A stretch of 64,000 bases of DNA from Roseovarius sp. TE539 (GCF_003298505.1 NZ_QNGB01000010.1:62001-126000); one strand, 5' to 3'; shown: positions 42,531 through 52,732, counted from the first letter of the stretch. Numbers and translations are program-made. The notes: generated by a model from the letters alone, not told the origin.

Positions 42531-43514
42531 TCACGGTGTCAGCACCGCCGCCCCCTGAAGCCGCCCGTCGCGCAGATCGTCGAGGGCGACGTTTGCCTTG
42601 TCGAGGGGGTAGGACACCGTGCGCGTCCTGACCCCCGCCTTGCGGGCAAGCGGAAAGAACGCATCGCCGTCGGCGCGGGTCAGGTTGGCGACAGAACGGA
42701 TCTCGCGCTCCTGCCATAGGTCGGCATAGGGAAAACCGGGAATGTCGCTCATGTGGATTCCGCCGCAAACAACCCGCCCCCCCTTGCGCACGGCCTTGAG
42801 CGCAGCCGGCACCAGCGCACCGACAGGGGCGAAGATGATCGCGGCATCAAGTGGTTCGGGTGGTCTTTCGGATGAGCCGCCGGCCCAGACCGCACCGAGG
42901 TCGCGTGCGAAATCCTGCGCTGCGGTATCGCCGTCACGCGTGAAGGCCAGTACCCGGCGCCCCTGCCAGTTCGCGACCTGGCACAGGATATGCGCCGCCG
43001 CTCCGAACCCGTAGAGACCCAGAACCTCAGCTTCGCCGGCCAGTGTCAGGCTTCGATGACCGATCAACCCGGCGCAGAGCAGCGGCGCCATCTCCACGGG
43101 ATCGTCGGTGTCCTCCAGAGGAAAGACGAAATCGGTATATGCGACGCAATATTCGGCGTAGCCGCCATCAATCGTGTAGCCGGTGAACAAAGGCGCGTCG
43201 CAGAGATTCTCGCGCCCGATCCGGCAAAAATGGCAATTGCCGCAGGCATGTCCCAGCCAGGGCACGCCGACGCGCTGACCGTCTTGCAATCCGGTCACAT
43301 CGGACCCCAGGCCGGCAATGCGCCCCACCACCTCGTGGCCCGGGATGAGAGGGAGTTCGGGCTCGGTCAACTCGCCATCAAGGATGTGAAGATCGGTTCG
43401 GCAAACCCCGCAGGCCTCCACCCTAATCAGAACCTGCCCCGTCCCGGGTTCGGGGCAGGCGATTTCCTCCAGGCGGAGTGGCTTCCGAGGCGCATGCATG
43501 ATCATCGCGCGCAT
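42531..43514 (-). CDS. Zinc-dependent alcohol dehydrogenase family protein
   Basis: A 327-residue MDR-superfamily dehydrogenase. Catalytic-zinc residues appear in GVCRTDLH and GHEVVG, structural-zinc cysteines in CGNCHFCRIGRENLC, and the nucleotide region is LYGFGAAAHI, a variant of GxGxxG. It ends with a segment typical of the AdhA/YogA-type subgroup (LDDLRDGRLQGAAVL). The start at 43514 follows AAAGGA. Substrate is unknown. It lies upstream of leuC on the same strand after a 200-base gap, with no evident link. Confidence 0.9.
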   Translation of the reverse strand: MRAMIMHAPRKPLRLEEIACPEPGTGQVLIRVEACGVCRTDLHILDGELTEPELPLIPGHEVVGRIAGLGSDVTGLQDGQRVGVPWLGHACGNCHFCRIGRENLCDAPLFTGYTIDGGYAEYCVAYTDFVFPLEDTDDPVEMAPLLCAGLIGHRSLTLAGEAEVLGLYGFGAAAHILCQVANWQGRRVLAFTRDGDTAAQDFARDLGAVWAGGSSERPPEPLDAAIIFAPVGALVPAALKAVRKGGRVVCGGIHMSDIPGFPYADLWQEREIRSVANLTRADGDAFFPLARKAGVRTRTVSYPLDKANVALDDLRDGRLQGAAVLTP

Positions 43515-43600
43515 GACTTGATCCTTTCGCATCGGTTCGGACAGGATCGGCCGCGTGGCCCGACGGCGCCATGAGGTGGATCAAGTCCCGCCGGATCCGA

Positions 43601-43915
43601 TCAGTCGTTCCGCCCCACGTTTTCGGCGAAGGCCTTGCCGAAGGCTTCCTGTTTTCCAGTGTCGGCTTCGGTCTGGTATTCGGCCTTCCAGCGGTCATAG
43701 GGCATGCCGTAGAAGATTTCGCGGGCGTCCTCCTTGCCCATCTCGAGTCCGCGCGCGTTCGCGGCTTCCTGATACCATCGGCTGAGGCAGTTGCGACAGA
43801 ATCCGGCCAGGTTCATCAGGTCGATGTTCTGCACGTCGGTGCGTTTTTCCATCAGATGCTCGCGCAGGGTGCGAAATGCCGCGGCCTCGAGTTCAATTCG
43901 TGTCTGATCATCCAT
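43601..43915 (-). CDS. DUF1244 domain protein
   Basis: A 104-residue cytoplasmic protein of the DUF1244 family: AAFRTLREHLMEKRTDVQNI, broken here by helix ends, then LMNLAGFCRNCLSRWYQEAA with a Cys-x2-Cys that may hold a metal or be redox-active, and GMPYDRWKAEYQ. Function is unknown, but the family is widely conserved in alpha- and gammaproteobacteria. A strong AAGGAGA precedes the ATG at 43915. Confidence 0.9.
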   Translation of the reverse strand: MDDQTRIELEAAAFRTLREHLMEKRTDVQNIDLMNLAGFCRNCLSRWYQEAANARGLEMGKEDAREIFYGMPYDRWKAEYQTEADTGKQEAFGKAFAENVGRND

Positions 43916-44042
43916 CTCGCGTCTCCTTTTTATGACAACATGCGGTCGATGCCGTCCCGGATCAAGGCGTCACGAGACCGGGTGCCGGCCCTGATCCGAA
44001 AGGGGTGGCTGCGCTTCGCCCGATGCGCCTGCGGCAGGCAAG

Positions 44043-44074
44043 GGCACCGGTGCCATTGACGTGCGACAATGGCA
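44043..44074. repeat. Adjoining inverted repeats in a 224-base gap
   Basis: GGCACCGGTGCC (44043-44054) is a perfect palindrome and overlaps the left arm of a second inverted repeat, TGCCATTG (44051-44058) and CAATGGCA (44067-44074), spaced eight bases. The gap lies between the DUF1244 gene start and the end of the dimethylglycine-dehydrogenase-like gene. No T-run flanks it. Confidence 0.5.
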
Positions 44075-44139
44075 TGTCTTCCCCAGCGTCCGAAGCCCGA
44101 GGAAAGACGGGTTGTGTCCTCCTTTCGGCCAGCCGGGCA

Positions 44140-46605
44140 TCAGCTGCGCATTCTGGCACCGCCAGGGTCGTGAAGCGGCTTCGCCCGCACCCGGGCGGGG
44201 TACATCTCGCCCAGAAGCTCCACCTCCAGCGCGGTGCCATCCGAAGCCAGAACGGAGGGCACGTAACCAAGGGCGACAGAGCGCTCCGCATGGTGAGCGT
44301 ACCCACCCGACGACACATATCCGACCGCCTTGCCATCATGCAGGATCGCCTCGTCGCCGCTGACGTCGATGCCGTCGCAATCGACGATGAGGGTGACAAG
44401 CCGCCGGTCCGGGCTGTCGTCATTCCGGGCCAACGCGGCGTCCTTTCCGATGAAATCCTTCGTCCAGTCGATGAAGGCGTCGAGCCCGCTTTCGGCGGCG
44501 GTAAAATCAGGGCGGTAATCCAGGCCCCAGGCGCCCCAGCCCTTTTCGAGCCGGAGGCTCATCAGCGCGCGCAGACCGTACCACCGCAGGCCCAGTGTTT
44601 CCCCGGAATCCTCGATCGCCTCGGCAAGGCGGATCAGGTAATGCGGACGGCAATAGATCTCGTAGCCCAGTTCGCCCGAGAAGCTGATCCGGTTGAGGAT
44701 CGCCGGAACCCCGCCAACATGGGTTTCGGCGACATCCCGGAAACGAAACGCATCCGCCGAAACATTCTTGCGGGTGATCGCCTGCAGGAGTGTTCTCGCG
44801 TTCGGTCCCGACATCGCGATGCCGTGCCAGTCGCTGCTCGCATTGCGGTAGAGAACATCGCCCGGCAACCGGGCCTCGAACCAGCGTCGGTGCGCCTCCT
44901 GCATGGCGCCGGACCCGAACAGCATGAAGCGGTCTTCGGACAGGCAGGCCACGGTGAGATCGCCGCAGAGCCTGCCCTTTCCGGTAAGCATCGGGCTCAG
45001 CGCGAGGCGGCCCGGTGCCGGCACGCGCCCTGCCAGCAAGCGGTCGAGAAACGCGCGCGCGCCGGGACCGGTGAATTCGTGCTTGGCGAAACCCGCGATC
45101 TCGATCGCGCCGACGGCCTCGCGCACTGCCCGCACTTCCCGCGCGACGTAATCGAAGGATCGGTTGCGCCTAAAACTCGGCTCTTCATGGGCGTCGTCGG
45201 GGCCATCCGCGAACCACAACGCCGTTTCCAGGCCGAAGCTCTGATCCATCACCGCGCCCGCGGCAACGAGCCTGTCGTGCAGTGCGGTCGTCTTTTGCCT
45301 GCGGCCCTTGGGCAGGGTTTCGTTGGGGAAGGTCATCACGAACCGGCGTTCGTAGTTCTCGGTGGACTTGACCGTGCCCCAGTCGGGCGTGGCCCAGTCG
45401 CCGAAGCGCGCCACGTCCATCGCCCAGACGTCAATGGACGGTTCGCCGTCGATCATCCATTCGGCCATGGTCAGGCCAACGCCGCCGCCCTGGCAGAATC
45501 CGGCCATGACGCCGACCGCGACCCAGTAGTTGCGCATGCCGGGCACCGGGCCGATCATCGGGTTGCCGTCCGGACCGAAGGTGAAGGGGCCGTTGATGGC
45601 ATCCTTGATACCTGCGCCGGCCAAGGCGGGGATGCGTTGGAAACCGAGTTCCAGGCGGTCGGCGATACGGTCGAGGTCCGGTTGCAGCAGCTCATGCCCG
45701 AAATCCGGCGGAGTGCCGTCCACTTTCCACGGCGTGCCTTGCGGCTCGTAGGTTCCCAGCAGCATCCCGTGCCGCTCCTGCCGGAAATAGATATTGGCCT
45801 CGTAGTCGATGCCGCAGGGCAGCCGGCCGGGTCCGCCTGGCTGCATTCGGTTCGCGATTTCGGGGATCGCCTCGGTCAGCAGGTAGTGATGTTCCATCGG
45901 CTGGACCGGAAGGTTCAGCCCTTGCATCCGGCCGACCTCGCGCGCCCAGAGCCCGCCGCAATTGACGATATGTTCGGCGTTGATCATCCCGTCAGGCGTG
46001 ATGACATCCCAGCTGCCGTCGGGGCGCTGGCTTGTCCCTGTTACCGGGCAATGTGTGAAATATTGTGCCCCATGATGGCGGGCGGCCTTGGCGAAGGCAT
46101 AAGTGGCGCCGGAGGGATCGAGATCGCCGTCCTGATCGTCCCACAGCGCCGCGTAATAACGGCTCGTGTCGATCAGGGGATGACGTTCGGCCAGTTCCGC
46201 GGGGCTTATGAATTCCTGGTGGAGCCCCATGTAACGCGCCTTCGAACGTTCGCGCTTGAGGTAATCATACCATTCCCGCGTTGACGCCGCGTAGAACCCG
46301 CCGGTCATGTGGAGGCCGACACTCTGGCCGCTGGTTTGCTCGATCTCCTTGTAAAGGTCGATGGTGTATCCCTGTAGACGGCTGATATTGGGATCGGAGG
46401 ATATGGTGTGGATCTGCCCGGCGGCATGCCAGCTCGATCCGCTGGTCAATTCGTCACGTTCCAGCAGAACCACGTCTTTCCAGCCGAACTTGGCAAGGTG
46501 AAACAGGATCGAGCAGCCCACGACCCCGCCGCCGATCACCACCACCCGTGCGTGCCCCGGCAGATCCTTGCCGCCAACTTCGCCTTCCTTCATGATTTCC
46601 GGCAT
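44140..46605 (-). CDS. FAD/folate oxidoreductase, dimethylglycine/sarcosine dehydrogenase-like
   Basis: An 821-residue fusion of a DAO-type FAD domain (about 1-400; GGGVVG at 25-30) and a C-terminal GcvT-type folate domain (about 430-815, with FTGPGARAFLDRLLAG, SFSGELGYEIYCRP and an ALMSLRLEKGWGAWG segment). His60 in SSGSSWHAAG-like context is placed where DMGDH and sarcosine dehydrogenase bind FAD covalently. It should demethylate an N-methylated glycine and pass the one-carbon unit to tetrahydrofolate. A GGGAGAGGA site precedes the start. The tdh-kbl genes lie upstream on the same strand, linking it to glycine metabolism. Confidence 0.9.
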   Translation of the reverse strand: MPEIMKEGEVGGKDLPGHARVVVIGGGVVGCSILFHLAKFGWKDVVLLERDELTSGSSWHAAGQIHTISSDPNISRLQGYTIDLYKEIEQTSGQSVGLHMTGGFYAASTREWYDYLKRERSKARYMGLHQEFISPAELAERHPLIDTSRYYAALWDDQDGDLDPSGATYAFAKAARHHGAQYFTHCPVTGTSQRPDGSWDVITPDGMINAEHIVNCGGLWAREVGRMQGLNLPVQPMEHHYLLTEAIPEIANRMQPGGPGRLPCGIDYEANIYFRQERHGMLLGTYEPQGTPWKVDGTPPDFGHELLQPDLDRIADRLELGFQRIPALAGAGIKDAINGPFTFGPDGNPMIGPVPGMRNYWVAVGVMAGFCQGGGVGLTMAEWMIDGEPSIDVWAMDVARFGDWATPDWGTVKSTENYERRFVMTFPNETLPKGRRQKTTALHDRLVAAGAVMDQSFGLETALWFADGPDDAHEEPSFRRNRSFDYVAREVRAVREAVGAIEIAGFAKHEFTGPGARAFLDRLLAGRVPAPGRLALSPMLTGKGRLCGDLTVACLSEDRFMLFGSGAMQEAHRRWFEARLPGDVLYRNASSDWHGIAMSGPNARTLLQAITRKNVSADAFRFRDVAETHVGGVPAILNRISFSGELGYEIYCRPHYLIRLAEAIEDSGETLGLRWYGLRALMSLRLEKGWGAWGLDYRPDFTAAESGLDAFIDWTKDFIGKDAALARNDDSPDRRLVTLIVDCDGIDVSGDEAILHDGKAVGYVSSGGYAHHAERSVALGYVPSVLASDGTALEVELLGEMYPARVRAKPLHDPGGARMRS

Positions 46606-46692
46606 GTCCTCTCCCTTGTCCCTTGGGTGCCGTTCCGCGCGCCCTCCGGCCCGTCTGGCGAGACAGACCGGAAGGGCTGGCGAGCCGCCCTC

Positions 46693-47727
46693 CTACCAAT
46701 CCATGACCACCTTGCCGGAGTTGCCCGAAAGCATCGCGGCAAAGCCGGCCTCGAAGTCGTCGACCACGATCCTGTGCGTGATCAGCCCCGACACATCCAT
46801 CCCGGATTGCAGCAGTGCGATCATCTTGTACCAGGTCTCGTACATCTCGCGGCCGTAGATCCCCTTGATGTGCAGCATCTTGAAAATCACGCTGTTCCAG
46901 TCCACTGGAAACTCGGTGGGCGCTATGCCCAGAAGTGCGACCTTGCCACCATTGTTCATCCGCGCGATCATCTGCTGCATCGCGGGCGCCGCGCCCGACA
47001 TTTCAAGGCCCACGTCAAACCCTTCCGTCATGCCGATGTCTGCCATCACGTCGCGCAATTGTTCCCTGCCCACGTCGATGACATGTTGCACCCCCATGCG
47101 TTGTGCCAGGTCGAGCCGGTAGGGGTTGATATCGGTGATGACCACCTTGCGCGCGCCCACGCGCCCGGCCACCAGTGCGCCCATGATCCCGATCGGTCCC
47201 GCCCCCGTCACAAGCACATCCTCCCCCACGAGATCGAAGCTCAGCGCGGTGTGCACCGCGTTGCCCAGAGGATCCAGGATTGCCGCGATCTCGTCGGGAA
47301 TATCGTCCGGAATCGGCACCACATTGTCCTCGGGGATGCAAAGGTACTCGGCAAAGCTGCCGGGGCGGTTGACGCCCACGCCCTTGGTGTTGCGGCACAG
47401 GTGCCCCCGCCCCGCGCGGCAGTTGCGGCAGGCTCCGCAGACGAGGTGCCCTTCGCCCGAGACACGCTGACCAATCCTGTACTTCAATGCCGCCGGGCCG
47501 CAATCCACGATCTCGCCGACGAATTCGTGGCCGACAACCATCGGCACCGGCACGGTCTTGGCACTGAATTCGTCCCATTTCCAGATATGAACGTCGGTGC
47601 CGCAGATCGCTGACTTGCGCACCTTGATCAGCACATCCGCAGGCCCCGGCTCCGGGACCGGCACATGCTCCATCCACAGCCCCGGCTCGGGCCTGGCCTT
47701 CACGAGCGCCTTCATGCGGTTTTCCAT
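46693..47727 (-). CDS. tdh: L-threonine 3-dehydrogenase
   Basis: A 344-residue zinc MDR enzyme oxidising threonine to 2-amino-3-ketobutyrate with NAD. Seen are [15 protein letters not shown] with zinc ligand Cys42, [10 protein letters not shown], the structural-zinc cysteines [15 protein letters not shown] and [25 protein letters not shown] is specific to Tdh among related enzymes. The start at 47727 is four bases from GGGAGG and overlaps the upstream gene's stop (TGATG). It acts with Kbl, encoded two genes upstream in the same operon. Confidence 0.95.
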   Translation of the reverse strand: MENRMKALVKARPEPGLWMEHVPVPEPGPADVLIKVRKSAICGTDVHIWKWDEFSAKTVPVPMVVGHEFVGEIVDCGPAALKYRIGQRVSGEGHLVCGACRNCRAGRGHLCRNTKGVGVNRPGSFAEYLCIPEDNVVPIPDDIPDEIAAILDPLGNAVHTALSFDLVGEDVLVTGAGPIGIMGALVAGRVGARKVVITDINPYRLDLAQRMGVQHVIDVGREQLRDVMADIGMTEGFDVGLEMSGAAPAMQQMIARMNNGGKVALLGIAPTEFPVDWNSVIFKMLHIKGIYGREMYETWYKMIALLQSGMDVSGLITHRIVVDDFEAGFAAMLSGNSGKVVMDW

Positions 47728-48650
47728 CATGCCTCCCACAAATCCGTGCTGAGATATTTCAGCCCGCTGTCGCAGATCACGAACGCCACGCAGCCACCTT
47801 GCTCGGGGCCTTGCAGAAGATGGATCGCGGCCGCCAGGTTAGCGCCGGCGGAATAGCCGCCGAAGATGCCTTCGCACCGTGCCAGAAGCCGTGCGTGTTC
47901 CGCTGCTTCGGTCCCGGAAACGGTCACATCGCCCGCAAGATCGGTGTCCTTGAGATGCACCAGGTCCGGCATCTCGTAGCCTCCTCCCTGGATCGGGTGA
48001 TCCGTGCGATCGGGACGGACCGCGTAGCACCGCACCCCGAGGGGCGCAAAGAACCGGGCCGCGCCGCCGACGGTGCCGCCCGAACCGATGAAATCGCAAA
48101 AGGCGGTCACCGCATGGCTTGACTGCTCCCAGATCTCGGGTGCCGTGCCGGTCGCGTGGGCCTCGGGGTTGCCCGCGCGGACGAACTGATCGGCCCGGAA
48201 AGCGCCGCGCGCCCGTGTGATGCGCCGCGCCTCAGACTCGACGAGGGCGAGGTCGGCCCCCGATACCTCGCCCGGTTTCGCGCCTTCGGCCTGCGGCACG
48301 AGCACGACCTCGGCCCCGAGTGCCCGCATCATGCGCGCACGCTCCTCGGAGTTGCCGGTGCTCATAATCGCGACGAACGGGTGCCCCAGAACGGCGCAGA
48401 CGATCGCGAGCCCGGTGCCCATGTTGCCGGATGTCAATTCGACGACGGTCTGACCGTCACTGAGGTCGCCGCTTTTTCGCGCCGCCTCGATGATCGCCTG
48501 AGCGGCGCGGTCCTTTTTCGACAAGCCGGGGTTGAGGTAATCAAGCTTCGCCAGCAGCCGCCCGTCCAACCCAAGGGTATCCCGGATACGGGCCAGTTCG
48601 ACAAGCGGGGTGCCTCCGATGCTCTGGATGACCGAGGGCAGGACCGTCAC
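47727..48650 (-). CDS. PLP-dependent cysteine-synthase-family protein between kbl and tdh
   Basis: A 307-residue fold-type II PLP enzyme. The PLP lysine sits in [11 protein letters not shown], where O-acetylserine sulfhydrylases have SVKDR, followed by [12 protein letters not shown] (substrate/PLP loop) and [12 protein letters not shown] (phosphate loop). The family covers cysteine synthases, cystathionine beta-synthases and several lyases. It overlaps kbl by four bases upstream and tdh by one downstream, so it is a fixed member of the threonine operon. A beta-replacement or elimination on serine, threonine or a related compound is plausible; the actual reaction is unknown. Confidence 0.88.
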   Translation of the reverse strand: MTVLPSVIQSIGGTPLVELARIRDTLGLDGRLLAKLDYLNPGLSKKDRAAQAIIEAARKSGDLSDGQTVVELTSGNMGTGLAIVCAVLGHPFVAIMSTGNSEERARMMRALGAEVVLVPQAEGAKPGEVSGADLALVESEARRITRARGAFRADQFVRAGNPEAHATGTAPEIWEQSSHAVTAFCDFIGSGGTVGGAARFFAPLGVRCYAVRPDRTDHPIQGGGYEMPDLVHLKDTDLAGDVTVSGTEAAEHARLLARCEGIFGGYSAGANLAAAIHLLQGPEQGGCVAFVICDSGLKYLSTDLWEA

Positions 48651-49846
48651 GGGATCACCTCCAGGTCGCGCCCGACCTCCTCGAAGGCGGCAATGGCCCG
48701 ATCGAGCATGTCGCGTGTCAGCGCCGCACTCATCTGGGTGCGGATCCGATCCTGCCCCCTTGGCACGACCGGAAAGCTGAAGGCGGTGACATGAATTCCC
48801 CTGTCGTTCAGCCGCGCGGCCATCTCCTGCGCCAGTCTGGGATCCCGCAGCATCACCGGGATGATCGCGTGCTCGCCGGGTAGAAGTTCGAAACTGAGCC
48901 TGTGCATCCGGTCACGGAAATAGGCCGCATTGCTCCACAACCGCGCCCGGAGGTCCGCCCCGTCCTCCAGCATGTCGAAAACCCGGATGGAGGCTGTAGC
49001 GATAACGGGTGCCAGAGTGTTTGAAAAGAGATAGGGCCGAGAGCGTTGGCGCAGCCAGTCCACCACCTGCGCGCTTGCCGCCGTGTACCCGCCCGAGGCC
49101 CCGCCCAGGGCCTTGCCCAAGGTACCGGTGAGGATGTCCACCCGTCCCATGACCCCGCAATGTTCGTGACTTCCGCGGCCGGTTTCACCCACGAACCCCG
49201 TGGCATGGCAATCATCGACCATCACCATCGCCCCGTACCGGTCCGCCAGATCGCAGATCTCGTCGAGCTTCGCGTGATATCCGTCCATCGAGAAGACCCC
49301 GTCAGTGGCGATCATCCGGTATCTTGCCCCTTGTGCCTCCTGCAGGCATCTTTCCAGGTCGGCCATGTCCGAATTGGCGTACCGGTGGCGCTTTGCCTTG
49401 CAGAGTCGAATGCCGTCGATGATGCTGGCATGGTTCAGCGCATCGGAAATCACCGCGTCTTCGGGGCCCAGAAGCGTCTCGAACAAACCGGTGTTGGCAT
49501 CGAACGCGGCGGCGTAGAGGATCGCGTCCTCCATCCCGAGAAAACGGGCGATCCGCGTTTCCAGTTCCTTGTGCTCTTCCTGCGTGCCGCAGATGAAACG
49601 CACGCTGGCCATGCCGAAGCCGTACCTGTCCAGCGCCTCATGCGCAGCCGCGATGATTTCGGGGTTGTCCGCCAGTCCGAGATAGTTGTTCGCGCACAGA
49701 TTGATCACCTCGCGACCATCGGCGAGGGTGACTTCACCCGCCTGCATGCTGCTGATCACCTTCTCCGTCTTGTAGAGACCGTCGTTTTTCAGGCCCTCGA
49801 TCTGACCGGCAAGGTGATCGTCGAACCTCTTTCCCGCGGGCGTCAT
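48647..49846 (-). CDS. kbl: Glycine C-acetyltransferase (2-amino-3-ketobutyrate CoA ligase)
   Basis: A 399-residue alpha-oxoamine synthase that splits 2-amino-3-ketobutyrate with CoA to glycine and acetyl-CoA. PLP Lys245 lies in [46 protein letters not shown] and SNTLAPVIA are further family marks. The start at 49846 has GGAGG upstream. First gene of the kbl / cysteine-synthase-like / tdh set, and divergent from a LysR regulator with a 198-base gap. Confidence 0.96.
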   Translation of the reverse strand: MTPAGKRFDDHLAGQIEGLKNDGLYKTEKVISSMQAGEVTLADGREVINLCANNYLGLADNPEIIAAAHEALDRYGFGMASVRFICGTQEEHKELETRIARFLGMEDAILYAAAFDANTGLFETLLGPEDAVISDALNHASIIDGIRLCKAKRHRYANSDMADLERCLQEAQGARYRMIATDGVFSMDGYHAKLDEICDLADRYGAMVMVDDCHATGFVGETGRGSHEHCGVMGRVDILTGTLGKALGGASGGYTAASAQVVDWLRQRSRPYLFSNTLAPVIATASIRVFDMLEDGADLRARLWSNAAYFRDRMHRLSFELLPGEHAIIPVMLRDPRLAQEMAARLNDRGIHVTAFSFPVVPRGQDRIRTQMSAALTRDMLDRAIAAFEEVGRDLEVIP

Positions 49847-50031
49847 GGCATCCTCCGTTCCGTCCCTCTTGACGGTGACACTACCGTGCGGAAGATCCGG
49901 ATGAAATCCGGGGCCGGGTCCGCCCCCTGCCTTTCGCCGCCGAGGCGCCCCCAGAATTCTTCCAACTTGCCGCAGTGGCAATCTATGACAGTATGCACGC
50001 CGTGTGATCCTTGAAAAAAATGGGGGAATGG

Positions 50032-50046
50032 ATAAGCTCAGCTTAT
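50032..50046. promoter_or_regulatory. Candidate LysR operator, inverted repeat ATAAGC-TCA-GCTTAT
   Basis: A perfect six-base inverted repeat with a three-base spacer, overlapping the first bases of the lysR start codon at 50045. The position fits autorepression of the regulator; the divergent kbl operon starts 186 bases away. Confidence 0.5.
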
Positions 50047-50941
50047 GCAGGAATTATGGAAACTCGTTGCCTCACCCCGGCATCTCCTGGTTTTCGAAGC
50101 GGCCGCGCGCCACGGATCATTCACGCTTGCCGCACGGGAACTCAATGTGCAGCAGCCCGCGGTGAGCGCCGCGATCAAGCAACTCGAGGAGGCGCTTGGC
50201 GTGCTGCTGTTTGTCCGCGCGCACCGCGCCGTGATGCTGACCCATGCCGGCGAGCGACTTTACAACGAGGTATCCGCCGCGTTCGAGCGGATCCTGCGCA
50301 GCGCCCGGAACCTTGCCGGTCGAAGAGCGAATGCCCATGTCACCCTGTCGGCCTCGACCGCGTTCGCCAATTACTGGATGGTCCCGCGTCTGGCGCGGTT
50401 CCACCGGGAGCGGCCCGGCCTCGACCTGCGGTTGCAGACCTCCGAGCGTGAGCCTGACATCGACGCCGAGGGCATCAGCCTTGCCATCCGGCGTGGCGAG
50501 GGCACTTGGCCGGGTTGCAGCAGCCACCTTGTCGCGCCAGAGGTGATCTTTCCCATAGCGGCTCCGCGGCTGATGATGGCGGCGGATACACTCGGAACCG
50601 TGGCGGGGCTTCTGGAGCAGCCGCTCATTCATCTGGAGGAGCCGGTGCGGGAGCGCCCCGGCTGGAGCGACTGGTTCGCGCATTGGAACGTCCCTTACCC
50701 GGAACCGCGCGCGGGCCTGCGGCTGAACGATTATGCGCTCGTGCTTCAGGCCGCGATCGCGGGCGAGGGGTTCGCCTTTGGCTGGAAGCACGTGACAGAG
50801 GGGCTGATCGCACAGGGTTTGCTGGAAGCACGGACCGAATGGTCATGGGTGACCGGCAAGGGTTTTTATCTGGTGTGGTCGGATACTACCCCGCTCACGC
50901 CGCAGGCGCGCGAAGTCCGCGATTGGCTGATCTCGCTCTGA
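50045..50941 (+). CDS. LysR-family regulator (GcvA-like), divergent to the kbl-tdh operon
   Basis: A 298-residue LTTR with an N-terminal winged helix ([20 protein letters not shown], then [18 protein letters not shown]) and a type-2 periplasmic-binding effector domain (about 92-295). It resembles GcvA-type regulators of glycine or related metabolism ([29 protein letters not shown]). It probably controls the divergent threonine/glycine operon; the effector is unknown. An inverted repeat overlaps its start codon. Confidence 0.9.
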   Translation: MQELWKLVASPRHLLVFEAAARHGSFTLAARELNVQQPAVSAAIKQLEEALGVLLFVRAHRAVMLTHAGERLYNEVSAAFERILRSARNLAGRRANAHVTLSASTAFANYWMVPRLARFHRERPGLDLRLQTSEREPDIDAEGISLAIRRGEGTWPGCSSHLVAPEVIFPIAAPRLMMAADTLGTVAGLLEQPLIHLEEPVRERPGWSDWFAHWNVPYPEPRAGLRLNDYALVLQAAIAGEGFAFGWKHVTEGLIAQGLLEARTEWSWVTGKGFYLVWSDTTPLTPQAREVRDWLISL

Positions 50942-50984
50942 GGGCGGGCTTGCCCCGTCCGGCGGGCTTGGATAGGAGAGGTCG

Positions 50985-51461
50985 ATGGCCAAGGTGAAAG
51001 ACAATCCGAATTACAAGGTGGTGGCAGAGAACCGGCGTGCCCGGCACGATTACGCCATCGAGGACGATTTGGAATGCGGAATCATACTGGAAGGGTCCGA
51101 GGTGAAATCCCTGCGCGAGGGCAGCGCCAACATCGCCGAGAGTTATGCCACGGTGGATGACGGCGAGTTGTGGCTCGTCAACAGTTACGTCGCACCGTAC
51201 GAGCAGGCCAAGACTTTCGGCCATGAAGAAAAGAGGCGGCGCAAACTCCTGGTGTCGAAAAAGGAACTGTCGCGGCTCTGGAACGAGACGCAGCGCAAGG
51301 GCATGACCCTTGTTCCGCTGGTCCTTTACTTCAACCACAAGGGCTTGGCGAAACTCAAGATCGGGATCGCCAAGGGCAAGAAGCTTCATGACAAGCGCGC
51401 CACCGAGGCCAAGCGTGACTGGAACCGGCAAAAGCAGAGGTTGCTGAAGGATCACGGCTGA
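50985..51461 (+). CDS. smpB: SsrA-binding protein SmpB
   Basis: A 158-residue tmRNA partner needed for ribosome rescue. Family marks are [43 protein letters not shown]-like [20 protein letters not shown], and a basic C-terminal tail ([13 protein letters not shown]) that reads the empty mRNA channel. The length is normal. The ssrA gene is not in the window. Confidence 0.97.
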   Translation: MAKVKDNPNYKVVAENRRARHDYAIEDDLECGIILEGSEVKSLREGSANIAESYATVDDGELWLVNSYVAPYEQAKTFGHEEKRRRKLLVSKKELSRLWNETQRKGMTLVPLVLYFNHKGLAKLKIGIAKGKKLHDKRATEAKRDWNRQKQRLLKDHG

Positions 51462-51514
51462 CGCCGCGGCTGCATTGCTTGCAGGGCGGGCCGTTTTTCG
51501 CGAAAACTGCAGGG

Positions 51515-51790
51515 ATGGAACTTCTTATCGTCCTCATATCGGGCGCTGTGGCAGCAAGCATCGCGGGCGGTGGCCTGAAGTTTGCCGATCTCGGTTTTGC
51601 CGGGAATTCGATCACCGGTATCATCGGTGGCGGCCTCGGCGGGCAGGCTCTCGCGTTTCTGCGAGCCGGCGTTCTGACGGACCGGGGCCCAGAGGTTTCG
51701 GGCCTGCTGGAACAGGTCGTCGCGGGTGGGGCCGGCGGCCTTGTTGTCCTTGCCGCCGCCGGGCTTGTAAAAAACACGGTGGCGAAATAA
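51515..51790 (+). CDS. Small glycine-rich membrane protein
   Basis: A 91-residue protein with two to three hydrophobic helices rich in Gly/Ala (IVLISGAVAASIAGGGL, ITGIIGGGLGGQALAFL, GLVVLAAAGLVKN), giving a hairpin-like inner-membrane protein. I do not recognise a family; it faintly resembles GlsB/YeaQ-type proteins. Two starts are possible: TTG at 51479 and ATG at 51515; ATG is used although its AGGG is too close. It follows smpB on the same strand. Confidence 0.6.
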   Translation: MELLIVLISGAVAASIAGGGLKFADLGFAGNSITGIIGGGLGGQALAFLRAGVLTDRGPEVSGLLEQVVAGGAGGLVVLAAAGLVKNTVAK

Positions 51791-51874
51791 TCCACCTCTG
51801 CGGCACCGCGCCTGTGGTCTTGCCACCCGATGCGCCGGGATGTAGGCAGTATTGGACGTAAGCCGGGGGTTTTC

Positions 51875-52732
51875 ATGTCACAGGATGATCCGAGGACACT
51901 GGTCGGCACCGGGTGGCTGGCCGCGCATATCAAGGACCCGGATCTGCGGATTCTTGATGGCACGTGGTTCCTGCCCGACGAAGGGCGTGACGCAAGGGCC
52001 GAATACGAAGAGGCCCACATTCCCGGCGCACGGTTTTTCGATATCGACGATATCAGCGACCGAAGTTCGGATCTGCCGCATATGGCGCCGCCACCCGAAA
52101 AGTTCATGTCGCGTCTGCGTGCGATGGGTGTGGGCGATGGCCATCAGGTTGTCGTCTACGACGCACAGGGGCTCTTTTCGGCGGCTCGCGTATGGTGGAT
52201 GTTCCGGCTGATGGGGCATCCGGACATTGCGGTTCTGGATGGCGGTTTGCCAAAGTGGCGCGCGGAGGGCCGTGCGATCGAGGATCTGCCACCGATGGTG
52301 CGCGACAGGCACATGACCGCCCGCCGCCAGAATCACATGATCCGTGACGTGACGCAGGTGTCCGCGGCGTCCAAGCTGGAGGATCACGCGATCCTCGATG
52401 CCCGCTCCGCGGGACGCTTCGCAGGCACCGAGGCCGAGCCGCGGCCCGGCCTTCGCAGTGGCCATATCCCCGGTTCGCACAGCCTGCATTACCGCAGGCT
52501 TCTGAATGATGACGGGACCATGAAGTCGCCTGATGACCTGCGCACCGAATTCGCCGCATCGGGTGCCGACTTGGCCAAGCCTGTGATCACGACATGCGGA
52601 TCTGGCGTGACCGCGGCCATCATCAACCTGGCGCTCGAGCGGATTGGCAAGACCGACCATGCGCTTTACGACGGGTCTTGGGCGGAATGGGGCGCCTTTC
52701 CGACCGTTCCCGTGGAAACCGGAGAGAATTGA
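51875..52732 (+). CDS. sseA: 3-mercaptopyruvate/thiosulfate sulfurtransferase, SseA-type
   Basis: A 285-residue tandem-rhodanese enzyme. The N-terminal inactive domain has IPGARFFDIDDISDRSS; the C-terminal domain holds catalytic Cys241 in TTCGSGVTA. The CGSGV form of the loop favours mercaptopyruvate over thiosulfate (CRKGV in rhodanese). The start at 51875 follows a G-rich site. Its stop overlaps the aminotransferase start (TGATG), so cysteine-derived or aromatic keto acids from that enzyme could feed it. Confidence 0.92.
   Translation: MSQDDPRTLVGTGWLAAHIKDPDLRILDGTWFLPDEGRDARAEYEEAHIPGARFFDIDDISDRSSDLPHMAPPPEKFMSRLRAMGVGDGHQVVVYDAQGLFSAARVWWMFRLMGHPDIAVLDGGLPKWRAEGRAIEDLPPMVRDRHMTARRQNHMIRDVTQVSAASKLEDHAILDARSAGRFAGTEAEPRPGLRSGHIPGSHSLHYRRLLNDDGTMKSPDDLRTEFAASGADLAKPVITTCGSGVTAAIINLALERIGKTDHALYDGSWAEWGAFPTVPVETGEN

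Noticed and set aside
44005-46284. A 759-codon open frame on the plus strand
   Set aside because: It is the antisense shadow of the dimethylglycine-dehydrogenase-like gene in GC-rich DNA; the translation has no family motif and is rich in His/Arg/Gly as such shadows are.
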